13,186 nucleotides of DNA, from contig CAYMYX010000039.1 of NCBI GenBank assembly GCA_964394795.1, positions 1-13,186 on the forward strand. Reading direction: 5' to 3'. How positions within the stretch are numbered: position 1 is the stretch's first letter; each line of letters begins with the position of its first letter. The DNA is from CAYFUF01 sp964394795. Its GTDB lineage: Bacteria > Bacillota > Clostridia > Tissierellales > Peptoniphilaceae. Below the pieces are notes generated by a model. That model did not search any database, was not told the DNA's origin, and saw nothing but the letters and a program-made list of their open reading frames with translations. Positions 1-6,263 of the stretch are shown here, in pieces. A program made the position numbers and the translations under genes.

Positions 1-1
1 C

Positions 2-30
2 AAAAAAAGAGGCTGTTTTGCAACAGCCCC
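2..30 (-). terminator. Rho-independent terminator after the DUF1002 gene
   Basis: Read on the minus strand, a 7-bp perfect stem (GGCTGTT / AACAGCC, plus-strand 11-17 and 22-28) with a 4-base loop is extended by a G-U and a G-C pair. It is followed by TCTTTTTTT from the A-run at 2-8. It lies 37 bases past the DUF1002 stop codon. This is a canonical intrinsic terminator and the only one in view for that gene. Confidence 0.88.
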
Positions 31-67
31 TTTACGTTTATCTTATTTTGTTGTTTAGGATTCTTAC

Positions 68-1042
68 TTAGTTAAAGAGACCCTTTACAGCATCTACAAT
101 AGAGTTAAAGAACTGGACGATGGCATCCCATAGATTGGTGAAGAAGTTACCGACATTCTCTTTGGTTTCTTCATCGATGTTATCCCAGGAAGCTCTTGCT
201 TGGTCTAGAAGTTCGCCACCTTTGTTGACTAGGTTTTGGCCGAATTCGGAGATGGCATTCTTCTGCTCTTGCGTAAACTCGATGGATGAAAAGTCGTTCA
301 TCAGGTTTTCAATCTGTTGGACATTCTGTTGAGATAGGATGTTTTGTAGATTGTAGTTGTTGATGATGGTATTGACGATATTGTTGATATTGATGTTGTT
401 CGTATTACCACCGGCTTCTTCTTTTTCCTTTTGAATCTGTGCTTTAATCTCAGCGATTGCTGCGTTCAATAGGTCGTCGGAGTAGCCTTCCTTGTCCTTG
501 TTCTCCTCGTTGATCTCTGAGGTGACTTCTAGCTCTTTTTGAGCGACTCTGACGTTGACTTGGGGTAGTTCATTGCCTTCCGCTTGGTAGGCCTTGTAAA
601 CGCCTGCTAGGGCTCCTGAACCGTCAACGGCTTTTACGGAAGCTACGGTGATATCTACATTCGTAGCACCAGCAGTGATGGCCGCATTCTCATATTGGGT
701 TTCGGTAATGGTAGTGATGGTAGAAGGCGTCTTGATTTCGACGTTAATTCCCTCTGCATCGTTGTTAGGGGCGATATAGACTGAGGAATATACTTGGTAG
801 TAAGGGTAGTCGTTGTGTAACAGACCGTTTAATTCATTGATCATGACTTCGATTTCTGTTGCATCATCGCCTGCGCCTAAGAGCCTTCTGGTCTCTTCAA
901 TTTCTTCGTCGGTTAAGCTTTCCCCATAAGCGAATACTGGCTTAGCAACCTTGGCTGCCTTTACTTGGTTCGTTCCCAGAGGGATGAGCATCAACACAGC
1001 CGCTAAAAATACGGTGATTATTTTCGTTTTTATTCTTTTCAT
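68..1042 (-). CDS. Secreted DUF1002 domain-containing protein
   Basis: This 324-residue protein matches my recollection of the DUF1002 family of secreted Bacillota proteins, whose function is unknown. Residues 1-30 form a signal peptide: basic MKRIKTK, a hydrophobic core at about 8-22, then VKAA as a likely signal peptidase I site. No lipobox or LPxTG motif is present, so the product is probably exported. Residues 40-155 hold the conserved part (GAGDDATEIEVMINELNG, then a Tyr-rich segment and alternating beta-like stretches). Residues 170-210 are highly charged. Residues 212-247 are rich in Asn and Gln, and residues 298-324 form an aromatic amphipathic helix (FFTNLWDAIVQFFNSIVDAV). The ATG at 1042 is chosen for AAGGAG 9-10 bases upstream and because the signal peptide follows at once. 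The gene is monocistronic, with a terminator downstream and a structured leader upstream. Family call fairly sure, role unknown. Confidence 0.8.
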   Translation of the reverse strand: MKRIKTKIITVFLAAVLMLIPLGTNQVKAAKVAKPVFAYGESLTDEEIEETRRLLGAGDDATEIEVMINELNGLLHNDYPYYQVYSSVYIAPNNDAEGINVEIKTPSTITTITETQYENAAITAGATNVDITVASVKAVDGSGALAGVYKAYQAEGNELPQVNVRVAQKELEVTSEINEENKDKEGYSDDLLNAAIAEIKAQIQKEKEEAGGNTNNININNIVNTIINNYNLQNILSQQNVQQIENLMNDFSSIEFTQEQKNAISEFGQNLVNKGGELLDQARASWDNIDEETKENVGNFFTNLWDAIVQFFNSIVDAVKGLFN

Positions 1043-1070
1043 TTTCTTCTCTCCTTGAGTGTTTAGTTAC

Positions 1071-1088
1071 TTGGCTGAATTCAGCCAA
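1071..1088. repeat. 18-bp perfect palindrome in the DUF1002 leader
   Basis: TTGGCTGAATTCAGCCAA is a perfect inverted repeat with no central spacer, 28 bases upstream of the DUF1002 start codon and next to its ribosome binding site region. It could be a DNA operator for a dimeric regulator, or a hairpin in the mRNA leader. No poly-T follows it on the minus strand, so it is not an ordinary terminator. Confidence 0.6.
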
Positions 1089-1099
1089 TAAAACCTCCG

Positions 1100-1116
1100 A
1101 CTGGATAGCATCCAGT
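1100..1116. repeat. 7-bp inverted repeat in the DUF1002 leader
   Basis: ACTGGAT and ATCCAGT are perfect arms around the 3-base centre AGC. It lies 11 bp upstream (minus-strand sense) of the 18-bp palindrome at 1071-1088, so the DUF1002 leader contains two tandem hairpin-capable elements. Between them on the minus strand is GGAGG, which resembles a second ribosome binding site, but no ATG follows it at normal spacing. Confidence 0.5.
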
Positions 1117-1199
1117 TTGTCCATAGTTTACCCCTTATTTGTGGAGGCTTTATAAAGATTTGTTTACAGAAATTGATCAATGCACCATAAAAGTTCAGT

Positions 1200-1226
1200 T
1201 ATAATAGGAACAAACAATAAGGGAGG
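1200..1226 (+). promoter_or_regulatory. -10 box and ribosome binding site of the deoxyribosyltransferase gene
   Basis: A perfect TATAAT lies at 1200-1205 and GGAGG at 1222-1226, five bases before the ATG at 1232. No good -35 box sits at 16-18 bp spacing. TTGATC at 1173-1178 is 21 bp away, which is too far for a standard sigma-A promoter. Transcription would start near 1212, leaving a short leader of about 20 bases. Confidence 0.5.
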
Positions 1227-1231
1227 ATTAC

Positions 1232-1675
1232 ATGAAAGTATATTTAGCCGGATCACTCTTTAACGAAGCCGATGTCGCCCAACGTAAATTGGAAGGAAAA
1301 ATGCTCAGAGACCGCTTCCCCGATCTCGACATCTTCAACCCCATCGACCAACCCTTCAATGCGGACAAGCAGACGCTACCTACGCCAATCGAAATTTACG
1401 ATGGGGATACCAATGCTGTCAAGGAATGTGACATCTTCATCTGTGACCTATCTAAGGAAGACATGGGGGTTGCCTGCGAATTGGGGATTGCCATCTTTAC
1501 CGATACGGAGATCATCATCGGAGTCAATTCCGATATCCGCCTCAAGTCCGCCAACCAATACGACGTTCCTACTGTCGGCATGAACCACTACATTCTTGGT
1601 GCGGTTCAGAAGCATGGCCACTTTGTCACTTCCTTTGAGGAAGTTCTCGAGGTCTTGGAGCGTGAACTTCTTTAG
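1232..1675 (+). CDS. Nucleoside 2-deoxyribosyltransferase family protein
   Basis: At 147 residues this is the usual length for the nucleoside 2-deoxyribosyltransferase fold, cytosolic enzymes that move deoxyribose between nucleobases in nucleotide salvage. Visible features are the N-terminal strand and loop KVYLAGSLFNEAD (2-14), an Asp-rich middle (DGDTNAVKECDIFICDLS, 57-74), then GVACELGIA (79-87), where Glu83 fits the catalytic glutamate. NHYILGAV (118-125) matches the C-terminal Asn segment that completes the neighbouring subunit's active site. The start at 1232 follows GGAGG at five-base spacing. It is the only plus-strand gene and is transcribed alone. Related subfamilies act on hypermodified nucleotides or have no proven substrate, so the substrate is not settled. 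The family call is firm. Confidence 0.85.
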   Translation: MKVYLAGSLFNEADVAQRKLEGKMLRDRFPDLDIFNPIDQPFNADKQTLPTPIEIYDGDTNAVKECDIFICDLSKEDMGVACELGIAIFTDTEIIIGVNSDIRLKSANQYDVPTVGMNHYILGAVQKHGHFVTSFEEVLEVLERELL

Positions 1676-1676
1676 C

Positions 1677-2210
1677 CTAATGCAAGCCAGGATAGTTTTG
1701 CTGGCGGAGAACTTCGTAGAGGACTATAGCTTCGGAATTGGATAGATTTAAAGACCGATAGGTGTCAAACATAGGAATACGAATACCCCGCTGCGGGTTT
1801 TCCAGGATAAAATCTTCCGGAAGACCCGCTGTTTCTTTGCCGAAGAGGATAATGCATGGCCCACTAACCTCAAGATCTCCTAAGTGGCGGTCTGCTTTGG
1901 TCGTCGCGTAGATTGCCTGGTAGCCGTCTTCCACGGCTTTCTCTAGGAATACTTTAAAGTCCTCAAACGAGGGCCATACCTCAAGCTCCACCTCTTCCCA
2001 GTAATCCAAGCCTGCTCTTTTCACCTGCTTGGAATCAATCGAAAAGCCCAGCGGTTCAACCAAGTGGAGGGCTGTATTAGTCGAGACACAGGTCCTAGCA
2101 ATATTTCCCGTGTTGTAGGGAATCTCAGGTTCTACCAAGACGACGATGTTCTTCCGCTCCAACGCAGGCGATATCGGCGTATAGGGTTTTACTTCTTTTC
2201 TTTTTTCCAT
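1677..2210 (-). CDS. trmL: tRNA (cytidine(34)/uridine(34)-2'-O)-methyltransferase (SpoU/SPOUT family)
   Basis: A SPOUT-class methyltransferase that in characterised TrmL proteins 2'-O-methylates the wobble base of tRNA-Leu using S-adenosylmethionine. The protein is 177 residues. Motifs in order are NTGNIAR (33-39), LVEPLGF (50-56), GKETAGLP (124-131), IRIPM (143-147) and RSLNLSNSEA (152-161). The last three are the knotted AdoMet-binding motifs. The first 20 residues are a charged extension over the roughly 157-residue E. coli protein. I chose the ATG at 2210 because AAGGAA lies just upstream. An upstream in-frame start at 2294 would run back through a terminator and into dtd. No promoter is obvious, so expression may depend on read-through from dtd or on a promoter within it. 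The gene ends one base from the oppositely oriented deoxyribosyltransferase gene. Confidence 0.9.
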   Translation of the reverse strand: MEKRKEVKPYTPISPALERKNIVVLVEPEIPYNTGNIARTCVSTNTALHLVEPLGFSIDSKQVKRAGLDYWEEVELEVWPSFEDFKVFLEKAVEDGYQAIYATTKADRHLGDLEVSGPCIILFGKETAGLPEDFILENPQRGIRIPMFDTYRSLNLSNSEAIVLYEVLRQQNYPGLH

Positions 2211-2240
2211 TCTCTTTTCCTTACTATCTTCTTCCAATTG

Positions 2241-2269
2241 AAAAGCCCCAAGCCTTCCTGGCTTGGCGG
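2241..2269 (-). terminator. Intrinsic terminator after the znu-dtd operon
   Basis: On the minus strand GCC-g-CCAAGCC, loop AGGAA, GGCTTGG-GGC forms a 10-bp stem with one bulged G, followed by TTTTC. It begins directly after the dtd stop codon and ends 31 bases before the trmL start. The T-run is short, so read-through into trmL is plausible. Confidence 0.65.
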
Positions 2270-2716
2270 CTATAAATCTTTCGTATCCAACCAAATCGTA
2301 AAGGGTCCATCATTGACCAATGCCACCTGCATATCCGCACCAAACTCCCCGGTCTGGACATCATCGTAGTCCGCCTTCGCCAAGCTGATGAAGTACTCAT
2401 ACAAGGGCTCGCTGACTTCAGGTCTGGCCGCTTCGATAAAGCTTGGCCTGTTCCCCTTCTTGCAATCGGCCAGTAGGGTGAACTGGGAGACGATCAGGAG
2501 GGACCCGCCTACGGTCTCTAAATCCAGATTGGTCTTTCCGTTCTCGTCTTCGAAAATTCGAAGCTTGGAGATCTTCTTCCAAATCTTCTCCGCTTCCGCC
2601 TTTCCATCATTGGCTCCGATACCGACAAAGACAACAAAGCCCCTTCCGATGGAAGATCCCTCTTCCCCATTGATGGTGATGGAGGCTTGGGATACCTTCT
2701 GTACTAATGCTCTCAT
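2270..2716 (-). CDS. dtd: D-aminoacyl-tRNA deacylase
   Basis: DTD hydrolyses D-aminoacyl-tRNA, and glycine mischarged on tRNA-Ala, as chiral proofreading in the cytosol. The 148-residue length is the family norm. The diagnostic motifs are SQFTL (77-81) and the Gly-cisPro segment NDGPFT (135-140), which form the dimer-interface active site. MRALVQKVSQASI is the typical N-terminus. The start at 2716 is chosen over an upstream in-frame start because it follows GGAGG at 5-base spacing and gives a family-length protein. Its ATG overlaps the znuB stop codon (ATGA), so translation should be coupled to the zinc permease. Dtd genes in Bacillota more often sit next to relA, so this neighbourhood is unusual. 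Confidence 0.95.
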   Translation of the reverse strand: MRALVQKVSQASITINGEEGSSIGRGFVVFVGIGANDGKAEAEKIWKKISKLRIFEDENGKTNLDLETVGGSLLIVSQFTLLADCKKGNRPSFIEAARPEVSEPLYEYFISLAKADYDDVQTGEFGADMQVALVNDGPFTIWLDTKDL

Positions 2717-3618
2717 TCTTCCTCCAAACTTTTCTCGGGGCGGGCGCAATTTTCGCCAAAGCATGGTTCTTCATCGGCTAAAACCAGGACTTCTTTCTTG
2801 GCTGACGTCTTCCGTTTCCTTCTGCTGGAATTTACCAACGACCGGAAAACAAGAAGAAGGATTAGGATGACCACACCGGTTAAAACGATAGCCCCACCTG
2901 GTTTTAGGTTGTTATAGAAAGAGATGACTAAGCCGACGATGACGAAGATAACCCCAAAAATCATGGAGGAAATGATTGTCTTCCGGTAGCTCAAAGACAG
3001 AGAAATGGCACAGGCAACGGGGATGGTAATCAGGGACGATACCACCAACACGCCGATAATACGGGAAGAAATCGCGATAGTAATCGCTAAGAACAAGGTG
3101 AAGATAAACTCCACTCGGTTCCGCTTGATGCCCGCCAACCTGGCTCCCTCAGTATCAATGCTGAGATAGAGGAGCTGGTAGTAGAGGACAAAAAACATGA
3201 GGAGAATCAACACGCTGATGACAATGGATGCGATTACTTCGGCGTCGCTAACGGTAACGATAGATCCGAAAAGGAAGCTTTCAAAGTTAGCTGCCGACGA
3301 TACGAAGTCACTAAAGACCGACGCGAGGCCGATGCCCGTGGACATCACGATCGCGGTGGCCATATCCCCATAATTCGGAAAATTCCTCCGGACGACCTCG
3401 ATAGAAAAGGCGCCGAGGATGGTGGCGACTATGGCCCCAATTATTGGGGATATGCCCAGCAAAAGTCCTAGACCAATGCCAGCTAAGGAGGTGTGGGACA
3501 GAGCGTCTCCGATGGTTGAGGTCTTTCGATTGACGACAATGACCCCCATGAGGGGGATAATCAGTCCGAGGAAAAAGCCAACAAGGAGGGCTTTTTGCAT
3601 GAAACCATACGCTAACAT
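2713..3618 (-). CDS. znuB: Zinc/metal ABC transporter permease (ZnuB/AdcB type)
   Basis: Integral membrane subunit of the cluster-9 metal importer, forming the channel with the ZnuC ATPase. Residues 7-262 contain about seven or eight hydrophobic helices. Family landmarks are DALSHTSLAGIGLG (38-51) and SSRIIGVLVVSSLITIPVA (184-202). The 301-residue length exceeds the usual 265-285. The excess is a hydrophilic tail (264-301) with a basic stretch (RRKRKTSAKK) and then an acidic end carrying Cys286 and Cys291 in a CX4C arrangement, which I do not recognise from the family. The start follows GGAGG by four bases and overlaps the znuC end by 7 bp, and the end overlaps dtd by 4 bp. Metal choice (zinc rather than manganese) is inferred from the binding protein. 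Confidence 0.9.
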   Translation of the reverse strand: MLAYGFMQKALLVGFFLGLIIPLMGVIVVNRKTSTIGDALSHTSLAGIGLGLLLGISPIIGAIVATILGAFSIEVVRRNFPNYGDMATAIVMSTGIGLASVFSDFVSSAANFESFLFGSIVTVSDAEVIASIVISVLILLMFFVLYYQLLYLSIDTEGARLAGIKRNRVEFIFTLFLAITIAISSRIIGVLVVSSLITIPVACAISLSLSYRKTIISSMIFGVIFVIVGLVISFYNNLKPGGAIVLTGVVILILLLVFRSLVNSSRRKRKTSAKKEVLVLADEEPCFGENCARPEKSLEEE

Positions 3619-4283
3619 ACTTCCTCCACTCTGTGCCCCTCGATCCGGAAGGTCCGGTTCCAGTGGGCGGCCCCAAGGCCGGTTTCGTGGGTGACCATGA
3701 TGATGGTAATACCATGGACCTCGTTCATGTGGTCCAGAATGTGGAAGAAGTTGGCCTTATTCTTCTCGTCGATGCCGACGGTTGGCTCATCAAAGATGAG
3801 GACATCCGGGTGGGTAACCAGAGCTTTGGCGATGAGGACCCGTTGCTTCTGGCCGCCGCTGAGCTCATGGAAATTCTTCTTCGCGAGATCCAGGACACCC
3901 AAGTGCTCAAGGGAGTCATAAACGGCCTTCTTTTCTTCCGGTCTGAGAAACGGGCGATGCTTCAACTTATGGGCAAGGCCCAAAGAAACTAATTCTTCAC
4001 AGTGGATGGGAAAGGATGACCGATTGGCAGGATTGGTTTGGGGGACATAACCCAAACGCAGAACGTTGTCCTTTGTCACCCCTTCCTTCCCAAAAAAGGA
4101 CAAGCTGCCAGACAGAGGCCGCTTTTCACCGGTCAATAAACGGAGAAGGGTGGTCTTCCCTCCTCCGTTTTCGCCGATAATGCCGACAAAATCGCCGGCT
4201 TCTATTGAAAAGGTAACATCGTCAATGACAGGGTCGCTGGAATAGCGAAAGCTGACATCGACCAAGTTGTAGACGTTGGTCAT
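3612..4283 (-). CDS. znuC: Zinc/metal ABC transporter ATP-binding protein (ZnuC/AdcC type)
   Basis: This 223-residue cytosolic ATPase powers the importer. Visible elements are Walker A GENGGGKTT (37-45), Q-loop YVPQTNP, signature LSGGQKQR, Walker B VLIFDEP followed by the D-loop region, and the switch histidine in VTHE. The Glu and the glycine run in Walker A differ from the common GPNGAGKST, but the catalytic Lys43 and Thr44 are intact. The gene starts 25 bp after znuA with GGAG upstream and overlaps znuB by 7 bp, so the three transporter genes form one transcription unit. It is compact, lacking the C-terminal extension of Gram-negative ZnuC. Confidence 0.92.
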   Translation of the reverse strand: MTNVYNLVDVSFRYSSDPVIDDVTFSIEAGDFVGIIGENGGGKTTLLRLLTGEKRPLSGSLSFFGKEGVTKDNVLRLGYVPQTNPANRSSFPIHCEELVSLGLAHKLKHRPFLRPEEKKAVYDSLEHLGVLDLAKKNFHELSGGQKQRVLIAKALVTHPDVLIFDEPTVGIDEKNKANFFHILDHMNEVHGITIIMVTHETGLGAAHWNRTFRIEGHRVEEVC

Positions 4284-4308
4284 CTTCTCACTCCACTTTC
4301 ATTTCAAC

Positions 4309-5388
4309 TTAACGGAAAGACGAAACAATGCTCTCCAAATTTTTTCTCATCAGACTGAAGTAGTCTTCCCCATTGGCCTCGTCCTCTTCGGAGATGGATT
4401 CTAAAGTGTAAAGGGGCGCAAGTTCTGCACCAATCTCATTGGCAATCTGACTCGCGGTTTGGTCCGACCCGTAAGGATCATAGAAAACGGACTGGATACC
4501 CTGCTCGTTCGCCAAATCCACAATCTCCGCCATCCGCTGAGGGTTGGGGTCTCCATCCGCCAACAAGCCTTCAATTGGAATCTGCACCAAATCGTACTCG
4601 TCAGCCAAATAGGTAAAGGCCTTATGAGGAACAACAATCGCTTTTCCCGCATGATTCTTCAGGCCATCCTCATAGACCTCATCCAACCGGTCCAATTCTT
4701 CCTTAAGGGCATCATAATTTGTCTTAAAGCTTTCTTCGGCTTCTGGATTAAGCTCAATGAGGGCCATGTATATATTCTCCGCCTGCTTCTTCACATCCTC
4801 GGGGCTGACCCAGTAGTGAGGATCGTAGGCGCCATGGTCGTGATCATCGTGATCGTCATGGTTGTCATCGGTTTCCGGTCCTTCCACATCCATCTCGTAC
4901 TCGGTTACGCTAACATCAACGTGGTCGGGGTCTTCGTCGTTGTCGTGGTCGTCAAGGTGGGCATGGCCCTCATGGTCATCCTCGTAATCAGTTGGTAGGA
5001 GGTCTACGCCCACTGAGGTATCCACGAGCTCAACGTCCCTTAAATTGGTCACCAGGGTGTCCAACCAAGTCTCGAAGCCAGCCCCGTTGATAAAGAGGGC
5101 GTCCGCCTCATTCAGTTTGACGATATCTGCAGGGCTGGGCTCCCAGTGGTGGGCATTGGTAACACCTTCAAAAAGGTTAATCACTTCAATCTCGTCACCG
5201 GCAATCTTTTTGGCAAAGTCATAGACCGAGAAGGTGGTTGTGTAGACGACCGGCGTTGAGCCGTCGTTGGTACTTTCGCCTTCGGACTGAGTTGTCTGGT
5301 CTTGGGTGCTTTCGCTTTCATCAGCCGTATTCTGGCATGCCGTTAATACTGCCAGTGTCAATAGTAGTAAAATAGCTAGTTTCTTCAT
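4309..5388 (-). CDS. znuA: Zinc-binding lipoprotein of the metal ABC importer (ZnuA/AdcA type)
   Basis: Extracellular solute-binding lipoprotein that captures Zn(II) and delivers it to ZnuBC. The signal peptide (1-17) ends in lipobox LTAC with Cys18 as the lipidated residue. An acidic Ser/Thr/Gln-rich linker (20-45) tethers the domain. Expected metal ligands align as His80 (TNAHHWEPSP), His191 (DPHYW), His255 (VVPHKAF) and Asp304 (VFYDPYG). Three histidines point to zinc rather than manganese. Between the first two ligands lie two His/Asp clusters, about 137-156 and 177-191, corresponding to the His-rich loop of zinc-specific members but divided in two by an acidic spacer. At 359 residues it is longer than typical ZnuA and lacks the C-terminal ZinT domain of AdcA. 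AAGGAGG precedes the ATG. First gene of the operon, directly behind a strong-looking promoter with inverted repeats. Confidence 0.93.
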   Translation of the reverse strand: MKKLAILLLLTLAVLTACQNTADESESTQDQTTQSEGESTNDGSTPVVYTTTFSVYDFAKKIAGDEIEVINLFEGVTNAHHWEPSPADIVKLNEADALFINGAGFETWLDTLVTNLRDVELVDTSVGVDLLPTDYEDDHEGHAHLDDHDNDEDPDHVDVSVTEYEMDVEGPETDDNHDDHDDHDHGAYDPHYWVSPEDVKKQAENIYMALIELNPEAEESFKTNYDALKEELDRLDEVYEDGLKNHAGKAIVVPHKAFTYLADEYDLVQIPIEGLLADGDPNPQRMAEIVDLANEQGIQSVFYDPYGSDQTASQIANEIGAELAPLYTLESISEEDEANGEDYFSLMRKNLESIVSSFR

Positions 5389-5396
5389 TATTCCTC

Positions 5397-5447
5397 CTTA
5401 ACAGCTTTTTCTAATCCCTATACTTCTATTATAGGAAAGCTGTCAAG
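5397..5447. repeat. Nested inverted repeats over the znuA promoter and ribosome binding site
   Basis: Outer arms CTTAACAGCTT (5397-5407) and AAGCTGTCAAG (5437-5447) are inverted with one mismatch. Inner arms CCTATA (5417-5422) and TATAGG (5430-5435) are perfect. One outer arm contains the -35 TTGACA; the other touches the Shine-Dalgarno sequence. Because the -35 arm is not transcribed, the outer repeat would act as DNA, for example as an operator for a zinc-sensing repressor. That role is inferred. Confidence 0.5.
5418..5446 (-). promoter_or_regulatory. Promoter of the znuA-znuC-znuB-dtd operon
   Basis: On the minus strand a perfect -35 TTGACA (5446-5441) is followed at 17 bp by GTATAG or at 18 bp by TATAGG. 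A better-looking TATAAT (5433-5428) sits only 7 bp downstream of TTGACA, so it would need a different, poor -35 (GCGGAG). Two overlapping promoters are possible. AAGGAGG at 5399-5393 precedes the znuA ATG. Confidence 0.65.
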
Positions 5448-5477
5448 TTTCTCCGCTGAAGGATTTTTTCCTTTCGG

Positions 5478-6263
5478 CTAATTGGACCAAACGAGGTTGG
5501 TCATGCTCATGGCCCCCCAAAGGTAGTCTTGGGTTAGGACAGCCGGTTCGCTTGCTTCCGGTTCCCCCGCCGCGCCCACACAATAGAAGAAGGGGGCAAG
5601 GTGGTCGGGATAGGCCGCTGCAATTTGTGCGCCGGTGAAGGTATTCCACTGGAAGATGTCTTCGAAGGTGTCTGTCGAGTCGGCAGTCAGATACGACAGA
5701 AGCCTCTCTTCAAATTCAACGCATTCGGGATAGGCCTTGTCGCCTAAACGAGGATTGACCGCCCGTAGGTTATGGACGATGTTTCCGCTGCCAATGATGA
5801 GGACGCCTTCGTCCCGCAAAGGTTGGAGCTTTTGCCCAATGTCGTACCAATCCTTGGCGGTCGCGGTGTTTCGGACAGAAAGTTGGACAACAGGAATATC
5901 CGCTTCAGGATACATCTTCACCAGAGGGGCGTAGGCACCGTGGTCGTAGCCTCGGTCTTTTTCTGTTCTGACTTCATAGCCAAGTAGTTCTTGTACGCGG
6001 TCGATCAGGTCTTTGTCCGTCTTCGTCGGATATAGGATCTCATAGATTTCATCGGGGAAGCCGTACATATCATAGATCATTTCGGGAAACTCGTCCCCTT
6101 GGATCAAACTCTCTTCGGTGAACCAGTGGGCGGAGATCATGAGGATGGCCCTCGGTTTTTCGATTTTGGAGGCAATATCCTCCCAGCAAACCGTCCAAGG
6201 ATTTTCCTCGATGAGGTTCATAGGCGACCCGTGGCCGATGAAAATGACGGGGAGCCTACTCAT
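5478..6263 (-). CDS. DODA-type extradiol ring-opening dioxygenase family protein (YgiD-like)
   Basis: The 261-residue protein belongs to the LigB-superfamily DODA/YgiD group, cytosolic metal-dependent dioxygenases. E. coli YgiD opens the ring of L-DOPA at the 4,5 position in vitro; physiological substrates in most bacteria are unknown. Motifs are FIGHGSPMN (8-16), ISAHWF (43-48), DHGAYAPL (107-114), GSGNIVHNLR (158-167) and YPDHLAPF (218-225). His11, His46, His164 and His221 fit the four conserved metal-site histidines, and His108 a conserved active-site position. The start at 6263 is preceded by GAGGAGG and gives the family N-terminus. A longer in-frame start at 6362 would lie deep within the upstream DUF4261 gene. 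The two genes overlap by 8 bp, so they are probably co-translated. No terminator is visible before the znuA promoter. Confidence 0.87.
   Translation of the reverse strand: MSRLPVIFIGHGSPMNLIEENPWTVCWEDIASKIEKPRAILMISAHWFTEESLIQGDEFPEMIYDMYGFPDEIYEILYPTKTDKDLIDRVQELLGYEVRTEKDRGYDHGAYAPLVKMYPEADIPVVQLSVRNTATAKDWYDIGQKLQPLRDEGVLIIGSGNIVHNLRAVNPRLGDKAYPECVEFEERLLSYLTADSTDTFEDIFQWNTFTGAQIAAAYPDHLAPFFYCVGAAGEPEASEPAVLTQDYLWGAMSMTNLVWSN

Noticed and set aside
2211..2294. Longer trmL start at 2294
   Set aside because: The added residues would be translated from the terminator hairpin and the end of dtd and do not resemble the family; the ATG at 2210 has its own ribosome binding site.
4459..4998. Plus-strand open frame with a Val/Ile-rich, membrane-like C-terminus opposite znuA
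   Set aside because: The hydrophobic run is the antisense reading of the His/Asp codons (GAT/CAT give ATC/ATG) of the znuA His-rich loop; no ribosome binding site or family resemblance.
5448..5477. Hairpin GAAGGA/TCCTTTC after the dioxygenase gene as a terminator
   Set aside because: The stem is only about five base pairs with an A-rich loop and no T-run follows on the minus strand.
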